The translations under genes were made by a program, and so were the position numbers. 61,822 nucleotides of DNA from assembly GCA_036558545.1 (NCBI GenBank), contig DATBFJ010000022.1, forward strand, positions 1 through 61,822. The letters run 5' to 3'. The notes below the pieces were generated by a model that worked only from the letters and a program-made list of their open reading frames with translations, searched no databases and was not told the origin of the DNA. This DNA comes from JALYGJ01 sp036558545 (GTDB lineage Bacteria; Chloroflexota; Limnocylindria; Limnocylindrales; CSP1-4). Positions within the stretch are counted from its first letter, which is position 1; every line of letters starts with the position of its first letter. Positions 8,615 through 16,560 of the stretch are shown piece by piece.

Positions 8615-9262
8615 CTAGACGATGATTTCGTGAACGTTGGCGGTGGTGCGGCCGAGGTCTTCCAGGTCAGTGGTGGATCGGACGTGGTAGGTCGCGAGCT
8701 CCCGCAACGAGTCGTGGGCGAGGTAGCGGCGGCCGGGGTCACCGATCAAGACTTTGATTCCTGATGCTGCGGCGCGAATTAGCCAGGCGCTGATGCGTAT
8801 CCCGAACCTCTCCTCGTACCAGCAGTCGCCGGCCAGAATCACGTCCACGGCCGGTGGGTCCTGATCCAAGAGGTCCTCACGACGCGCGTCGATGCGGACG
8901 TTGTTGGCGCGCGCGTTGAGGCCGATCGCCGCAATCGAGAACGGGTCGATATCCACGGCCACGACTTCGCGAGCTCGCGCGCGCGCCGCCGCAATCGCGT
9001 CCAAACCAGAGCCTGACGCCATGTCGAGGACTCGACGCCCCGCAACCATTTCCGGGTGCTCCAGGACGTAACTTGCCAACGCGAGTCCGCCTCCCCAGGC
9101 GAATGCCCAGTAGGGAATCGGAGCGTCGGACTCGCCCGTCTCCTTCTGGATCGCTCCCCAGACCGAGTAGATGTCGTCGGAGAGGTGCAGCTTCAAGTCG
9201 GCGAAGCCGGTCACAGCTTGTAGTCGGGTGTGCTTGAGCACGAAGCTCCGCTCGTTCGCCAA
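8615..9262 (-). CDS. Class I SAM-dependent methyltransferase (ETFB-lysine / nicotinamide N-methylase-like)
   Basis: Cytoplasmic methyltransferase, 215 residues. The substrate-side motif IPYWAFAWGGGLALASYV precedes motif I VLDMASGSGLDAIAAA and the acidic SAM ribose contact VVAVDIDPFS. Motif IV is VILAGDCWYEERF. The combination of PYWAFAWGG with DCWYE is typical of the methyltransferase-16 / PrmA-like branch that includes ETFB lysine methyltransferase, so a protein substrate is likely but not proven. It starts at a TTG 3 nt after the LLM oxidoreductase stop and is probably cotranscribed with it. No Shine-Dalgarno site is visible, so the start could be a few codons downstream. Confidence 0.85.
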   Translation of the reverse strand: MANERSFVLKHTRLQAVTGFADLKLHLSDDIYSVWGAIQKETGESDAPIPYWAFAWGGGLALASYVLEHPEMVAGRRVLDMASGSGLDAIAAARARAREVVAVDIDPFSIAAIGLNARANNVRIDARREDLLDQDPPAVDVILAGDCWYEERFGIRISAWLIRAAASGIKVLIGDPGRRYLAHDSLRELATYHVRSTTDLEDLGRTTANVHEIIV

Positions 9263-9265
9263 AGG

Positions 9266-10210
9266 TCAGCGTGCGAGGGCGGCGCGCAGGTCGGCCAGTC
9301 GCTCCATCGATTCGAAGTCGTAGGGCTCGTGCATCTGCACGAACATCTCATCCACGCCGACGGCCTCGTACGCGCGCACAGCGTCGGCGACCTCATCGAT
9401 CGTTCCGATCGTGCCCGGCACGACGGACTGTGCGCCGCGCTCCGCGGTGATGGGCATTCCCGCGGCCAAGCGAATGGCGTTGTTCGCAGCAATCGCATCT
9501 TCACGTCGATCACGCAGATGGATCCAGGCCATAACCGTCTTGTAGATCGAGGCGTAGTCGCGCCCTATCTCGTCGCACCGTTGCCGAAGGATCTCGAGCG
9601 ACTCGGCGACGACCTCCGGTGAACCCCACGACTTGTTCCATTCGTCCGCGTACTTGGCCGCAATGCGCAGTGTCTTGTTCGGACCGGAACCGGCGACCAT
9701 GAAGGGCAGATGCTGCTGCATCGGCCGCGGCTCGCATAGCGCATCGACGAAGTCGTAATAGCGGCCGTGGTGCGTGACGCTCTCGCCGTCGAGCAGTCGG
9801 CGGATCAGGCCCAACGCCTCGTCGAGACGATCGAGTCGTGCGCCCGGCGTCGCTCCAAAGTCGAATCCAAATGCCTCGTGTTCGCGCTGGAAGTGGCCAC
9901 CGCCCATGCCCAGTACGAGCCGCCCGTTCGTGATGTGGTCGAGCGTCGTCGCCAGCTTTGCCACGTGACCCGGGTTACGAAACGCCACGGCCGTTACCAA
10001 AACTCCAATTCGCGCTGTCTGGGTCAGCGGAGCAAGCGCCGCCAGGGTGGCCCAACCCTCGAACTTCGGCTGTCGCCAGTCGCCCGCGTCGGCCAGCAGG
10101 TGATCCTCGGTCCACAACGAATCGAAGCCCGCTCGGCCGGCGGCCTCCCACGCCTCGCGCAGTCGTGGCCACGTCGAGCCCTGCATCCAGAACACGGCAC
10201 CGAATTTCAC
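9266..10210 (-). CDS. LLM-class flavin/F420-dependent oxidoreductase
   Basis: Bacterial-luciferase-like TIM barrel, 314 residues. The N-terminus FGAVFWMQGSTWPRLREAWE and the phrase FDSLWTEDHLL are typical of the F420-type LLM subgroup. Then come ALAPLTQTARIGVLVTAVAF, NPGHVAKLATTLDHITNGRL and LGMGGGHFQREHEAFG, the conserved cofactor-proximal segments. The C-terminus has the usual AYEAVGVDEMFVQMHEP block. The physiological substrate is unknown. It heads an operon with the methyltransferase and VanZ genes. The GTG start at 10210 faces the divergent lipoprotein start at 10229, leaving only 18 bp for both promoters. Confidence 0.88.
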   Translation of the reverse strand: MKFGAVFWMQGSTWPRLREAWEAAGRAGFDSLWTEDHLLADAGDWRQPKFEGWATLAALAPLTQTARIGVLVTAVAFRNPGHVAKLATTLDHITNGRLVLGMGGGHFQREHEAFGFDFGATPGARLDRLDEALGLIRRLLDGESVTHHGRYYDFVDALCEPRPMQQHLPFMVAGSGPNKTLRIAAKYADEWNKSWGSPEVVAESLEILRQRCDEIGRDYASIYKTVMAWIHLRDRREDAIAANNAIRLAAGMPITAERGAQSVVPGTIGTIDEVADAVRAYEAVGVDEMFVQMHEPYDFESMERLADLRAALAR

Positions 10211-10215
10211 CTGGT

Positions 10216-10222
10216 GATAATG
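10216..10222. promoter_or_regulatory. Putative shared bidirectional -10 element
   Basis: GATAATG (10216-10222) provides GATAAT for the plus strand, 7 nt before the lipoprotein ATG at 10229, and CATTAT on the minus strand, 6 nt before the LLM GTG at 10210. One symmetric AT-rich box could therefore serve two leaderless, divergent transcripts. Confidence 0.5.
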
Positions 10223-10228
10223 CCGGTG

Positions 10229-10633
10229 ATGAGGGTTGGGCGTTGGGCGGCAGCGGTCGTCGTCAGCACCGCAACCTTGGCCTGCTCATCGGTGGGACCT
10301 CTGCCCTCGCTACCCGCGGACGCCTCCCCCGCTCAAGTCCTGCAAAGCTTCCTGGAGGCCGTGGAGGCAGGCAATTGTGCGGGCGCACAGACGTTGGAGG
10401 CGCCGGACCGCGACGTACACATCCTGTGTAGTGCCAGCAACGTACACCTCAATGGCTACGGACCACTGGCATCCGCGGACCCATCGCTGAACGGAGCCAA
10501 TGCGCAATTCTGTTTCCCCGTGACGCTTGCTGGTACTCCGATCTATGAGCCGCCCTTCGACGCCCTGTGCGTAGTGCTGACGAAGCAACGCGACGGACGC
10601 TGGCTGGTCGCGAGCGATGGAACTGGGCCCTAG
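10229..10633 (+). CDS. Small secreted lipoprotein of unknown function
   Basis: Protein of about 134 residues. From the ATG at 10229 it begins MRVGRWAAAVVVSTATLACS, a compact lipoprotein signal peptide with lipobox TLAC, so it should be anchored outside the membrane. The mature part has a short Pro/Ser region and then a small domain with several Cys (GNCAGAQTLE, VHILCSAS, AQFCFPV, DALCVVL). The start PADASPAQVLQSFLEAVEAG and the ending VVLTKQRDGRWLVASDG recall a small NTF2-like or DUF4878-type fold. I do not recognise a precise family. ATG codons at 10220 and 10229 and a GTG at 10226 are all possible; 10229 gives the best signal peptide and promoter spacing. Confidence 0.7.
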   Translation: MRVGRWAAAVVVSTATLACSSVGPLPSLPADASPAQVLQSFLEAVEAGNCAGAQTLEAPDRDVHILCSASNVHLNGYGPLASADPSLNGANAQFCFPVTLAGTPIYEPPFDALCVVLTKQRDGRWLVASDGTGP

Positions 10634-10638
10634 CCCCT

Positions 10639-11463
10639 CTACCCCATTACCACGAGCGCCACGCCCACGAGCACGATGATTGATCCGACCACCCGCTCGG
10701 GCCCCGATTTCTCGTGCAGCACGACTGCGCCAAGGATTGCGGCGATCACCACGCTCGACTCGCGGACGGCCGAGACAGCCGCGGCCGGAGCTGTGGTCAA
10801 AGCAAATAGGACGAGGGTGTAGGCAAGCATCGAGAAGATGCCGCCGAGCGCGCTGCGCCAGTTGAAGGCCGCGGCGAGGCGGCGCGGACCGCCACGGCGA
10901 AGGACGAATAGCGTGGCGAATATCCCGGGAATGCCCAGGATGAGCGTGCCGTACGTTACGGGGTCCGCGTACTGGACGCCTTCCTTGTCGACGACCACGT
11001 AGCTGGCAATTGCGAGGGCGACTCCCAGCGCAAGCGCCACGTGCCGCCACTTGGTGCCGCCGCGAATACCACGGACGATGAAGACACCGACTCCCACTAA
11101 CGCGACTCCGGCGACCTGCTCCACAGAAGTCGCCGCACCTGTGAACGCCACGGCCAATGCCAGAACCAGGACCGGGGCGGAGCCGCGGGCGATCGGGTAG
11201 ACGAGGCTGAGATCGGCGCGCTCGTATGCCGCGACTAGCAGCGCGAAATACACGAGTTCGAGGGCACTCGACAGCGCGATGTACGGCCATGCCTCCGGCT
11301 GGACATTCCAGCGCGCGACCGCAATTGGCGTAAACACAAGCGCGCCGAAGAGGATCACGATCGTCGTCGTTGCCGTGCGGTCGCGCGCCGCGACGACGAT
11401 CAGGTTCCACAGCGCGTGGATGAACGCGGCCGCCAGGACGATGGCGAGTGTCGCGAGGGTCAT
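10639..11463 (-). CDS. EamA/DMT-family transporter
   Basis: Integral membrane protein of 274 residues with about ten hydrophobic helices in two repeated halves. The first half has IVLAAAFIHALWNLIVVAA and ERADLSLVYPIARGSAPVLV, the second SMLAYTLVLFALTTAPAAAV and ESSVVIAAILGAVVLHEKSG. These duplicated EamA motifs are typical of drug/metabolite transporters. Substrate unknown. It follows the aminotransferase gene by 27 nt on the same strand and is probably cotranscribed, which hints at export of an amino-acid-like compound; this is inference. It converges on the lipoprotein gene with a 5-bp gap. Confidence 0.87.
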   Translation of the reverse strand: MTLATLAIVLAAAFIHALWNLIVVAARDRTATTTIVILFGALVFTPIAVARWNVQPEAWPYIALSSALELVYFALLVAAYERADLSLVYPIARGSAPVLVLALAVAFTGAATSVEQVAGVALVGVGVFIVRGIRGGTKWRHVALALGVALAIASYVVVDKEGVQYADPVTYGTLILGIPGIFATLFVLRRGGPRRLAAAFNWRSALGGIFSMLAYTLVLFALTTAPAAAVSAVRESSVVIAAILGAVVLHEKSGPERVVGSIIVLVGVALVVMG

Positions 11464-11490
11464 TGGCCGCAGGCCACCCTGCGGTCCGGA

Positions 11491-12672
11491 TCAGGCGAGG
11501 GCGGCAGTCGGTGTCTTCGCGACTACGTCGGCGATCCGCTCCAGGGCAAGCTTCAGGTTGTCCTGCGAGTTCGCATAGCTGATGCGGATGTGGTCCTTGC
11601 CGACCTGGCCGAAGGCCGTTCCGGAAAGCGTGCACACCCCGCCGTCGTACAGCAGCTTGTCGGCCATCTCCGAACCGTTCATGCCCGTGCCGGAAACGTT
11701 TGGGAACACGTAGAACGCGCCATGCGGCATGCGGCAGCGGAAGCCCGGGATGTTGTTGAGTCCATCGACGATCAGCTGACGTCGCGCGCGGAACTCTTCG
11801 ACCATGGCGCGCACCGCGTCCTGCGGACCGTTGAGTGCCTCAACCGCGGCCATCTGCTCGAAGCTGCTCGTGCATGAGACGCTGTTGATGATGAGTTTGC
11901 TGAACGCGTCGACGAGCGTCGGTGGCAGGATCGCGAAGCCGAGTCGCCAGCCGGTCATTGCCCAGGCCTTGGAGAAGCCGTCGAGGATGATCGTCCGATC
12001 CATCATGTCGGGCAGGCTCGCGATCGAGACGTGCTCGCCCTCGAAGACGCCGCGGCCGTAGATCTCGTCGGCCATCACGGTGATGTTGTTCTCGCGCGCG
12101 ATGTCGGCGATCGCGGTGATGTCCTCGCGAGTGAGGACGCCGCCGGTCGGGTTGTGCGGCGAATTGAAGATGATCAGCTTGGTCTTCGGCGTGACCAGCG
12201 CCCTGAGTTCATCGACGTCAAATCGGAAGTCGTTCTCCTCGCGGAGCGCGTAGGGCACCGGCGTGCCACCCGTGAAGCGCGTCATCGACTCGTAGATCGG
12301 GAAGCCCGGGTCCGGGTAGATGACCTCGTCGCCGTCTTCGATCAGGGCCAGGATCGCGTAGTACATGATCGGCTTGGCGCCCGGCGTAACGACCACATTT
12401 GCCGGGTCGACATCGATGCCGCGGAAGCGCTTCGACTCGTCCGCGATTGCCTGGCGCAACTTGGGCTGGCCAAGCGGCGGGCCGTAGTGCGTCCAGCCCT
12501 CGTCGAGGGCCGCCTTGGCCGCGTCGCGGATGTTCACGGGCGTGTCGAAGTCGGGCTCACCGATCTCCAGGTGGACGATGTGCCGGCCCTGCGCCTCGAG
12601 CGCGCGGGCTCGGGCGGCGGCCTCGAAAGCCGTCTCAGTGCCGATGCCGACCATGCGCTGTGCAAGCTTCAT
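11491..12672 (-). CDS. PLP-dependent class I/II aminotransferase (AspC-like)
   Basis: Cytoplasmic fold-type I aminotransferase. The N-terminus GRHIVHLEIGEPDFDTP carries the substrate-carboxylate loop. The PLP phosphate segment is VTPGAKPIMYYAI, the Asn/Asp pair is in FNSPHNPTGGVL and ITVMADEIYG, and the Schiff-base Lys is in DGFSKAWAMTGWRLGF. The substrate Arg is near the C-terminus in DHIRISYANS. Length (about 393) matches the aspartate/aromatic aminotransferase Ib group. Two ATG codons are possible. The one at 12672 matches homologues that begin M-x-LA-RM and lies 7 nt after a TAGCAT box; 12681 gives three extra residues. The gene follows the anti-sigma-like gene by a few bases and precedes an EamA transporter. 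Confidence 0.9.
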   Translation of the reverse strand: MKLAQRMVGIGTETAFEAAARARALEAQGRHIVHLEIGEPDFDTPVNIRDAAKAALDEGWTHYGPPLGQPKLRQAIADESKRFRGIDVDPANVVVTPGAKPIMYYAILALIEDGDEVIYPDPGFPIYESMTRFTGGTPVPYALREENDFRFDVDELRALVTPKTKLIIFNSPHNPTGGVLTREDITAIADIARENNITVMADEIYGRGVFEGEHVSIASLPDMMDRTIILDGFSKAWAMTGWRLGFAILPPTLVDAFSKLIINSVSCTSSFEQMAAVEALNGPQDAVRAMVEEFRARRQLIVDGLNNIPGFRCRMPHGAFYVFPNVSGTGMNGSEMADKLLYDGGVCTLSGTAFGQVGKDHIRISYANSQDNLKLALERIADVVAKTPTAALA

Positions 12673-12679
12673 GGCCGGC

Positions 12680-12685
12680 ATGCTA
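12680..12685 (-). promoter_or_regulatory. Putative -10 element (TAGCAT) of the aminotransferase gene
   Basis: On the minus strand TAGCAT, which includes the TAG stop of the upstream gene, is followed by 7 nt and then ATG at 12672. It could give an internal leaderless transcript within the sigma/anti-sigma cluster. Confidence 0.45.
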
Positions 12686-15064
12686 CCTCGCGGTCACCTC
12701 GACTACCACTGAGGTGTTGAGTTGGATTTCGCCGTTGTGCGTTCCGCCGAAGCAACTGCCGTCCAGAAAGTTGGCATAGGCCGTCAAAAGCCACGTGCCT
12801 GGAGGAAGGTGGAACTCAGGATCGGCGAACCATCCCCGCCAGAAGTCGGCGTTCGGGTCATCGCCAGAGAAACCTCCGCTCTTGGTCAGGCTCTGGGTCA
12901 GAGGTTCGCCGGCCGCCACCGAGTAGTCGCGGCAGTCGGCGGGCCACACCGGTCCCATCTGCAGGTCCGTGCCTAGCTGCTCCACCCCAAATGCCATCAA
13001 TCCGGACCCGGAGCCGCCCAACGTGGCGTTCGTTGGACTTCCGGACTCGTGGTTGATCACCTGCAACGTCGACAGCGCATCGATCGGTTGGCTCGTCGTG
13101 TAGGTGTCCTGGCCGGCTTTGAACTCGAGGTTGAAGTCGAGGTGACTCGTCGAGTCGGGCTGGTAGTAGTTCGACAGGCCGTCTTCCACGTCCACGACCT
13201 GCACTTGCGGTTGCTCGACTGGTTGCGATAGTTCAAGCACTACTACCCGAGAGCCGACATCGATCAGGCAGCCTCCTGTCGTTTCTCGACGATCCGCAGT
13301 CAGCACGAATTTCGGCCGCGAAGCCGGGTCTGGACGTGCCCAAAGATCAAGATCGGTCGTCTTGTCATCGTTGGCGCATCCGAATGAGAACGTGACATAG
13401 AAAGAATTTCCGTCAGGGTTGGCGAAGCTCGGCGGCGGCGAACGATAGGGCGTGTCGAGCGCCGCGGAACAGCCAGTGGCAAGACCTGTGTGATCGACCA
13501 GGCGGACGGGCGGCATGTTTCCGTTCCAGTCATCACATTCGAATCCCCTCGCCGGCGCTGGCGTCGCTTGTAACGTCTCGGGTGACGTAGATGGGCTCAG
13601 AGCCGCCGAAGGCGCGGTCGGCGATGGTGGTGGCGTCAGGTTGGGATAGCCGCCGAGTGACGAAGTAGTGATCTGATCGGCGTCGATCGGACCAGTTAGC
13701 TCAAGCGTCACTGTCTGGAGGACACGCGGCAGTCGGCAGGAGCTGTCCATCTCATAGATGTCGAGCTCGTATTCGTCACTGGGCTGCGTCAGGTGAACCT
13801 CGTAATCGCACGGCGGGGGCGCACCCATCCACGAAATTCGAAGAGAGTTCTGGTCGCCGTCAGGGTTGTCGAAGCCAAGGTCACCGTTCAAAGGCGCTGG
13901 ATCTTCCGAGGCGGCACACGACTGGATGACCCCGAGGACGTCCACAATGGTCACGTTCGACGCGCCGACGCAGGCAACAGTCTTCGGCGCCTGTCCAGAC
14001 GTGGTTGGCCCGTCCCGGTCGACCTGGACCAGCACATCGCTGGCGGCGACGTCCGACTTCAAGTGGAGGCGCGTCCTGTGCGCGACAGGCGGCTGACTGC
14101 ACGGAGCCTTCGGCAATCCGACATGAACGAAATAGCCGTGGGACAGCTCGCCGACATAGAACGTCGGGCCAGCCTCGCAAGGCGTCGCCATCCAATTCAC
14201 GTCGAGGACGCGCAGATCGCCATTGGGGTTCGCGACCGGTGGTGCGTTGACCTCGCTCGCGGCGACCGGTTCGCATGACGCGACGAAGCCTGTTTCGTCG
14301 AGGAGCTGGATGCGAAACGCGATCGGGGCATCTGGGTCGTTGGAGCAGTCGAGCTGGTTCGGCCTTGTGGCGCCTTGGTCTGGCGCGAGGACGTCGAGCG
14401 CGATCTGCGTCCCTGCCAGGTCAGCGACCGCGGCAGAAGGTACCTGGAGCACGACACTCATCGCCACCGAGGTATCGATGCAGGCATACCCGCCTGCCGC
14501 AAGACGGTCCACCACGATCGTGAGTTTCTCCGCGTCACCGTCCGGATCGACCCGAATCGAGACGTTCTCGGGACCACATTGCTGCATCGTCCACGCGACG
14601 GCGACGGCGTCCTGGCCGTCGACGGCAGCCACGGACGGGCCTGCCACCGAGCTTGGCACTCCCTCCGAAGCCGTTTCAGAAGAAGCGCACGAGCCGACCA
14701 CGCCAGTTGTATCAGCGACCGTCACTGGAACAGCCGGGATGTTTCCGTTCGGTTGCGCGGGAATTTCGCCACAGTCGATGGTCGCCAGCTGGACGATCGC
14801 CGCCGGCGTCGAGGTGTCGCCGGGAGGCGATGAGGACGGCGACGACGCCGGCCCGACTGGGGAGCGAGGGATCGCGATGATCACCAGCAGGACGATGACT
14901 GCCGCCGCGGCGAGGCCGGCGAGCGGAGCCCAACGGGCGAAGCGAGCCGGCTTGCCAAAGCCGCCCTCCGTCCAGCGTCGGACCTCCGGCAAAAGCTCTT
15001 CGGCGCGGAACGAGGCGGCCTGTGACCGCCGCTCCAACTGCTGCCGCAGCTCGTCGTCGTTCAT
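12683..15064 (-). CDS. Anti-sigma-like membrane protein with four Cys-rich extracellular repeats
   Basis: 793-residue single-pass protein probably paired with the ECF sigma factor encoded upstream (ATGA overlap, 15061-15064). Residues 1-45 are charged and cytoplasmic (DDELRQQLERRSQAASFRAE), the size of a minimal anti-sigma segment; one transmembrane helix lies at about 47-66. The rest is extracellular. I see four tandem modules of about 110-130 residues, each with four cysteines: 98/126/163/195, 240/264/296/322, 365/383/419/443 and 510/532/563/599. Each has a VxxxDxTG-like start, an NPDGD-like turn and a closing strand pair. The last 165 residues form a different beta-rich domain containing DFNLEFKAGQDTYTTSQPID, resembling BsuPI-type inhibitors. 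No catalytic motif. Function as sigma regulator is inferred from operon position and topology. Confidence 0.75.
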   Translation of the reverse strand: MNDDELRQQLERRSQAASFRAEELLPEVRRWTEGGFGKPARFARWAPLAGLAAAAVIVLLVIIAIPRSPVGPASSPSSSPPGDTSTPAAIVQLATIDCGEIPAQPNGNIPAVPVTVADTTGVVGSCASSETASEGVPSSVAGPSVAAVDGQDAVAVAWTMQQCGPENVSIRVDPDGDAEKLTIVVDRLAAGGYACIDTSVAMSVVLQVPSAAVADLAGTQIALDVLAPDQGATRPNQLDCSNDPDAPIAFRIQLLDETGFVASCEPVAASEVNAPPVANPNGDLRVLDVNWMATPCEAGPTFYVGELSHGYFVHVGLPKAPCSQPPVAHRTRLHLKSDVAASDVLVQVDRDGPTTSGQAPKTVACVGASNVTIVDVLGVIQSCAASEDPAPLNGDLGFDNPDGDQNSLRISWMGAPPPCDYEVHLTQPSDEYELDIYEMDSSCRLPRVLQTVTLELTGPIDADQITTSSLGGYPNLTPPPSPTAPSAALSPSTSPETLQATPAPARGFECDDWNGNMPPVRLVDHTGLATGCSAALDTPYRSPPPSFANPDGNSFYVTFSFGCANDDKTTDLDLWARPDPASRPKFVLTADRRETTGGCLIDVGSRVVVLELSQPVEQPQVQVVDVEDGLSNYYQPDSTSHLDFNLEFKAGQDTYTTSQPIDALSTLQVINHESGSPTNATLGGSGSGLMAFGVEQLGTDLQMGPVWPADCRDYSVAAGEPLTQSLTKSGGFSGDDPNADFWRGWFADPEFHLPPGTWLLTAYANFLDGSCFGGTHNGEIQLNTSVVVEVTAR

Positions 15065-15582
15065 GCCGGTTCATCCAACTGTGCAGCAAGCGCGCGACGC
15101 GCCCGCGACAGCTGCCATTTGACTGTCCCTGCAGGGATGCCGAGCCATGCGGCCATCTCATCAACGCCATAGCCGTGCAGGTGATGGAGCACGAGCATCG
15201 CGCGCTGGTCGAAGTTCAATCGGTCGAAGGCGGCGTCAAAGTCGGTCGTTCCTCCCGCCACTGGTGTGTCGGTGGCCAAAGCGGGAGAGTCGGTACCTGC
15301 TTCCAGCGGAACTTCGCGAACACGGCGCCGGGAACGAAGCATCTGCCTGGACGAGTTGATCAGGATGCGGCCCATCCACGCGTCGAAGCGGTCGAGATCC
15401 TTCAGGAACGCCAGCCCCTTCCACGCCGAGATGAACGCTTCCTGGGTCGCGTCGCGCGCGTCGGCCTCGTTGCCCATGATGGCGAGAGCAGTCCGAAACA
15501 AAGGTTCGCCCTTGGCCAACACGATCTGTTCGAACGCCTCCCGATCTCCGGCACGTGCCCGAACCAGGAGCTCGCGATCCAT
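15061..15582 (-). CDS. ECF RNA polymerase sigma factor
   Basis: Alternative sigma factor, 173 residues. Region 2 runs from ELLVRARAGDREAFEQIV through FRTALAIMGNEADARDATQ to EAFISAWKGLAFLKDLDRFD and AWMGRILINSSRQMLR. Region 4 has LNFDQRAMLVLHHLHGYGVD and the helix-turn-helix MAAWLGIPAGTVKWQLSRAR. The ATG at 15582 is preferred to upstream codons because sigma region 2 begins there and a GAGG sequence lies just upstream; the extra 47 codons of the longer frame look non-coding. It overlaps the anti-sigma-like gene by 4 nt, a usual arrangement for ECF regulation. A bipartite motif upstream (15628-15653) matches that of the second ECF gene at 30204. Confidence 0.93.
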   Translation of the reverse strand: MDRELLVRARAGDREAFEQIVLAKGEPLFRTALAIMGNEADARDATQEAFISAWKGLAFLKDLDRFDAWMGRILINSSRQMLRSRRRVREVPLEAGTDSPALATDTPVAGGTTDFDAAFDRLNFDQRAMLVLHHLHGYGVDEMAAWLGIPAGTVKWQLSRARRALAAQLDEPA

Positions 15583-15627
15583 CAACTCCCTCGATTGCGA
15601 TACCTGGTCCCGAATCAATTGATGCCG

Positions 15628-15653
15628 CCGACGCGGGTTCGGTTGGCGTTCAA
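15628..15653 (-). promoter_or_regulatory. Putative ECF-type autoregulatory promoter, TTGAAC-N15-GTCGG
   Basis: On the minus strand TTGAAC (15653-15648), 15 nt, then GTCGG (15632-15628), about 45 nt before the sigma ATG. The same two boxes with the same spacing lie at 30279-30254 before the second ECF sigma gene. GAAC-type -35 boxes and GTC/CGTC-type -10 boxes are typical of ECF promoters. Confidence 0.65.
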
Positions 15654-15744
15654 ACGTAGGATCACACTCCGATGACACGAAGATATGCAATCCATGCGCC
15701 AGGGCACATTCGCACCCTGCCAAAGCTGACGGCTATCCGGTGCG

Positions 15745-15750
15745 AAAATT
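15745..15750 (+). promoter_or_regulatory. Weak -10 candidate before DUF2203 gene
   Basis: AAAATT lies 6 nt before the GTG at 15757. There is no Shine-Dalgarno site, so the gene may be leaderless. This is a weak match. Confidence 0.3.
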
Positions 15751-15756
15751 GCGCCC

Positions 15757-16155
15757 GTGGCACGGTACTTCGGAATAGACGAGGCCAACGAGCGACTGCT
15801 GGAACTCCGGCCGATGCTTGAGCGGCTGCGCGCCGATCGCGATCGGATCGCCAAGCTCCAGCACGACCACGAGCGCGGCAGCGAAACCAACGGCAGCGCC
15901 GAGCACGCGGAGGAGCTTGCCGAGATCGAAGATGAGATCCGCGAGATCGTGCGGCGCATGCAAGGCTCGGTCAGCCAGATCGATGACTGGGGCGTGACGC
16001 TTCGAGACATTGGCAGTGGCCTGATTGACTTTCCGGCGCTGGCCAACGGACGGCCGATTTGGCTCTGCTGGCGCCTGGGCGAGGACGACATCGCGTGGTG
16101 GCACGAATCCAACACGGGCTTCGACAGCCGCCAACCCCTCAGCGAGCTGACTTGA
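15757..16155 (+). CDS. DUF2203 family protein
   Basis: 132-residue cytoplasmic protein matching the DUF2203 family in order and length. It starts with a helical segment ARYFGIDEANERLLELRP, continues with a charged coiled-coil-prone helix (about 20-70, many E/R/K), and ends in the conserved GVTLRDIGSGLIDFPAL and GRPIWLCWRLGEDDIAWWH motif followed by GF. The biochemical function of the family is unknown. The GTG start has no Shine-Dalgarno site. The next gene begins 5 nt after the stop, so the two are probably one transcript. Confidence 0.88.
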   Translation: MARYFGIDEANERLLELRPMLERLRADRDRIAKLQHDHERGSETNGSAEHAEELAEIEDEIREIVRRMQGSVSQIDDWGVTLRDIGSGLIDFPALANGRPIWLCWRLGEDDIAWWHESNTGFDSRQPLSELT

Positions 16156-16160
16156 GCGCC

Positions 16161-16358
16161 ATGAAACCGCCCGAACTGCCGACCATCGCGATCGTCGACG
16201 ACGAACCGCCCCCTGCGTCAATGGGCGACCCGGGCACCGACTACGACCGGGCGACCGTCATGCTCACCTGTGCGAACTGCGGCGCGCGGATGATCGAGCG
16301 CAAATGCAAGCTGATCTGCACGTGCGGCTACTTCCTCTCCTGCTCCGACTACTACTGA
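16161..16358 (+). CDS. Small zinc-ribbon protein
   Basis: 65-residue protein. The first 30 residues are acidic and Pro-rich, with no fold apparent. The C-terminal half holds two Cys pairs, LTCANCGARM and then CKLICTCGYFLSC, ending in an aromatic SDYY tail. The pattern CxxC...C...CxCG...C fits a zinc-binding ribbon, and similar tails (GYFLSCSD) occur in small conserved bacterial proteins of unknown role. ATG at 16161 lies 5 nt after the DUF2203 stop. Confidence 0.78.
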   Translation: MKPPELPTIAIVDDEPPPASMGDPGTDYDRATVMLTCANCGARMIERKCKLICTCGYFLSCSDYY

Positions 16359-16365
16359 GCTCGCA

Positions 16366-16391
16366 CAAAAAGCGACGATATTTCTCTCGCT
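16366..16391 (-). terminator. Possible terminator of the respiratory operon
   Basis: On the minus strand AGCGA (16391-16387) and TCGCT (16375-16371) flank an 11-nt loop and are followed by a T run. The stem has only 5 bp, so the call is weak. The rest of 16359-16560 shows no gene. Confidence 0.4.
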
Positions 16392-16560
16392 GATAAATCG
16401 GCCTCTGCAAACGCCCCAACGCACCCGGACGTCAAACGGCCATGCTCAACTGGGCTCGAAATCGGCCCTGCGACGACCCTAATGGTCCGCGAACCCCGGA
16501 ATTATCACCGTGGCGGATATTGCCTCGCCCAATGTCGGACGTGGCTGACATTTCCGGACG

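Noticed and set aside
10310..11635. 441-codon open frame on the minus strand across the lipoprotein, EamA and aminotransferase region
   Set aside because: It crosses several well-supported genes on both strands and its translation is Arg/Pro-rich with no domain; it is a composition artefact.
13793..14278. Open frames antisense to the Cys-repeat anti-sigma-like gene
   Set aside because: The sense frame has coherent repeats, a membrane helix and an overlap with the sigma gene; the antisense frames do not.
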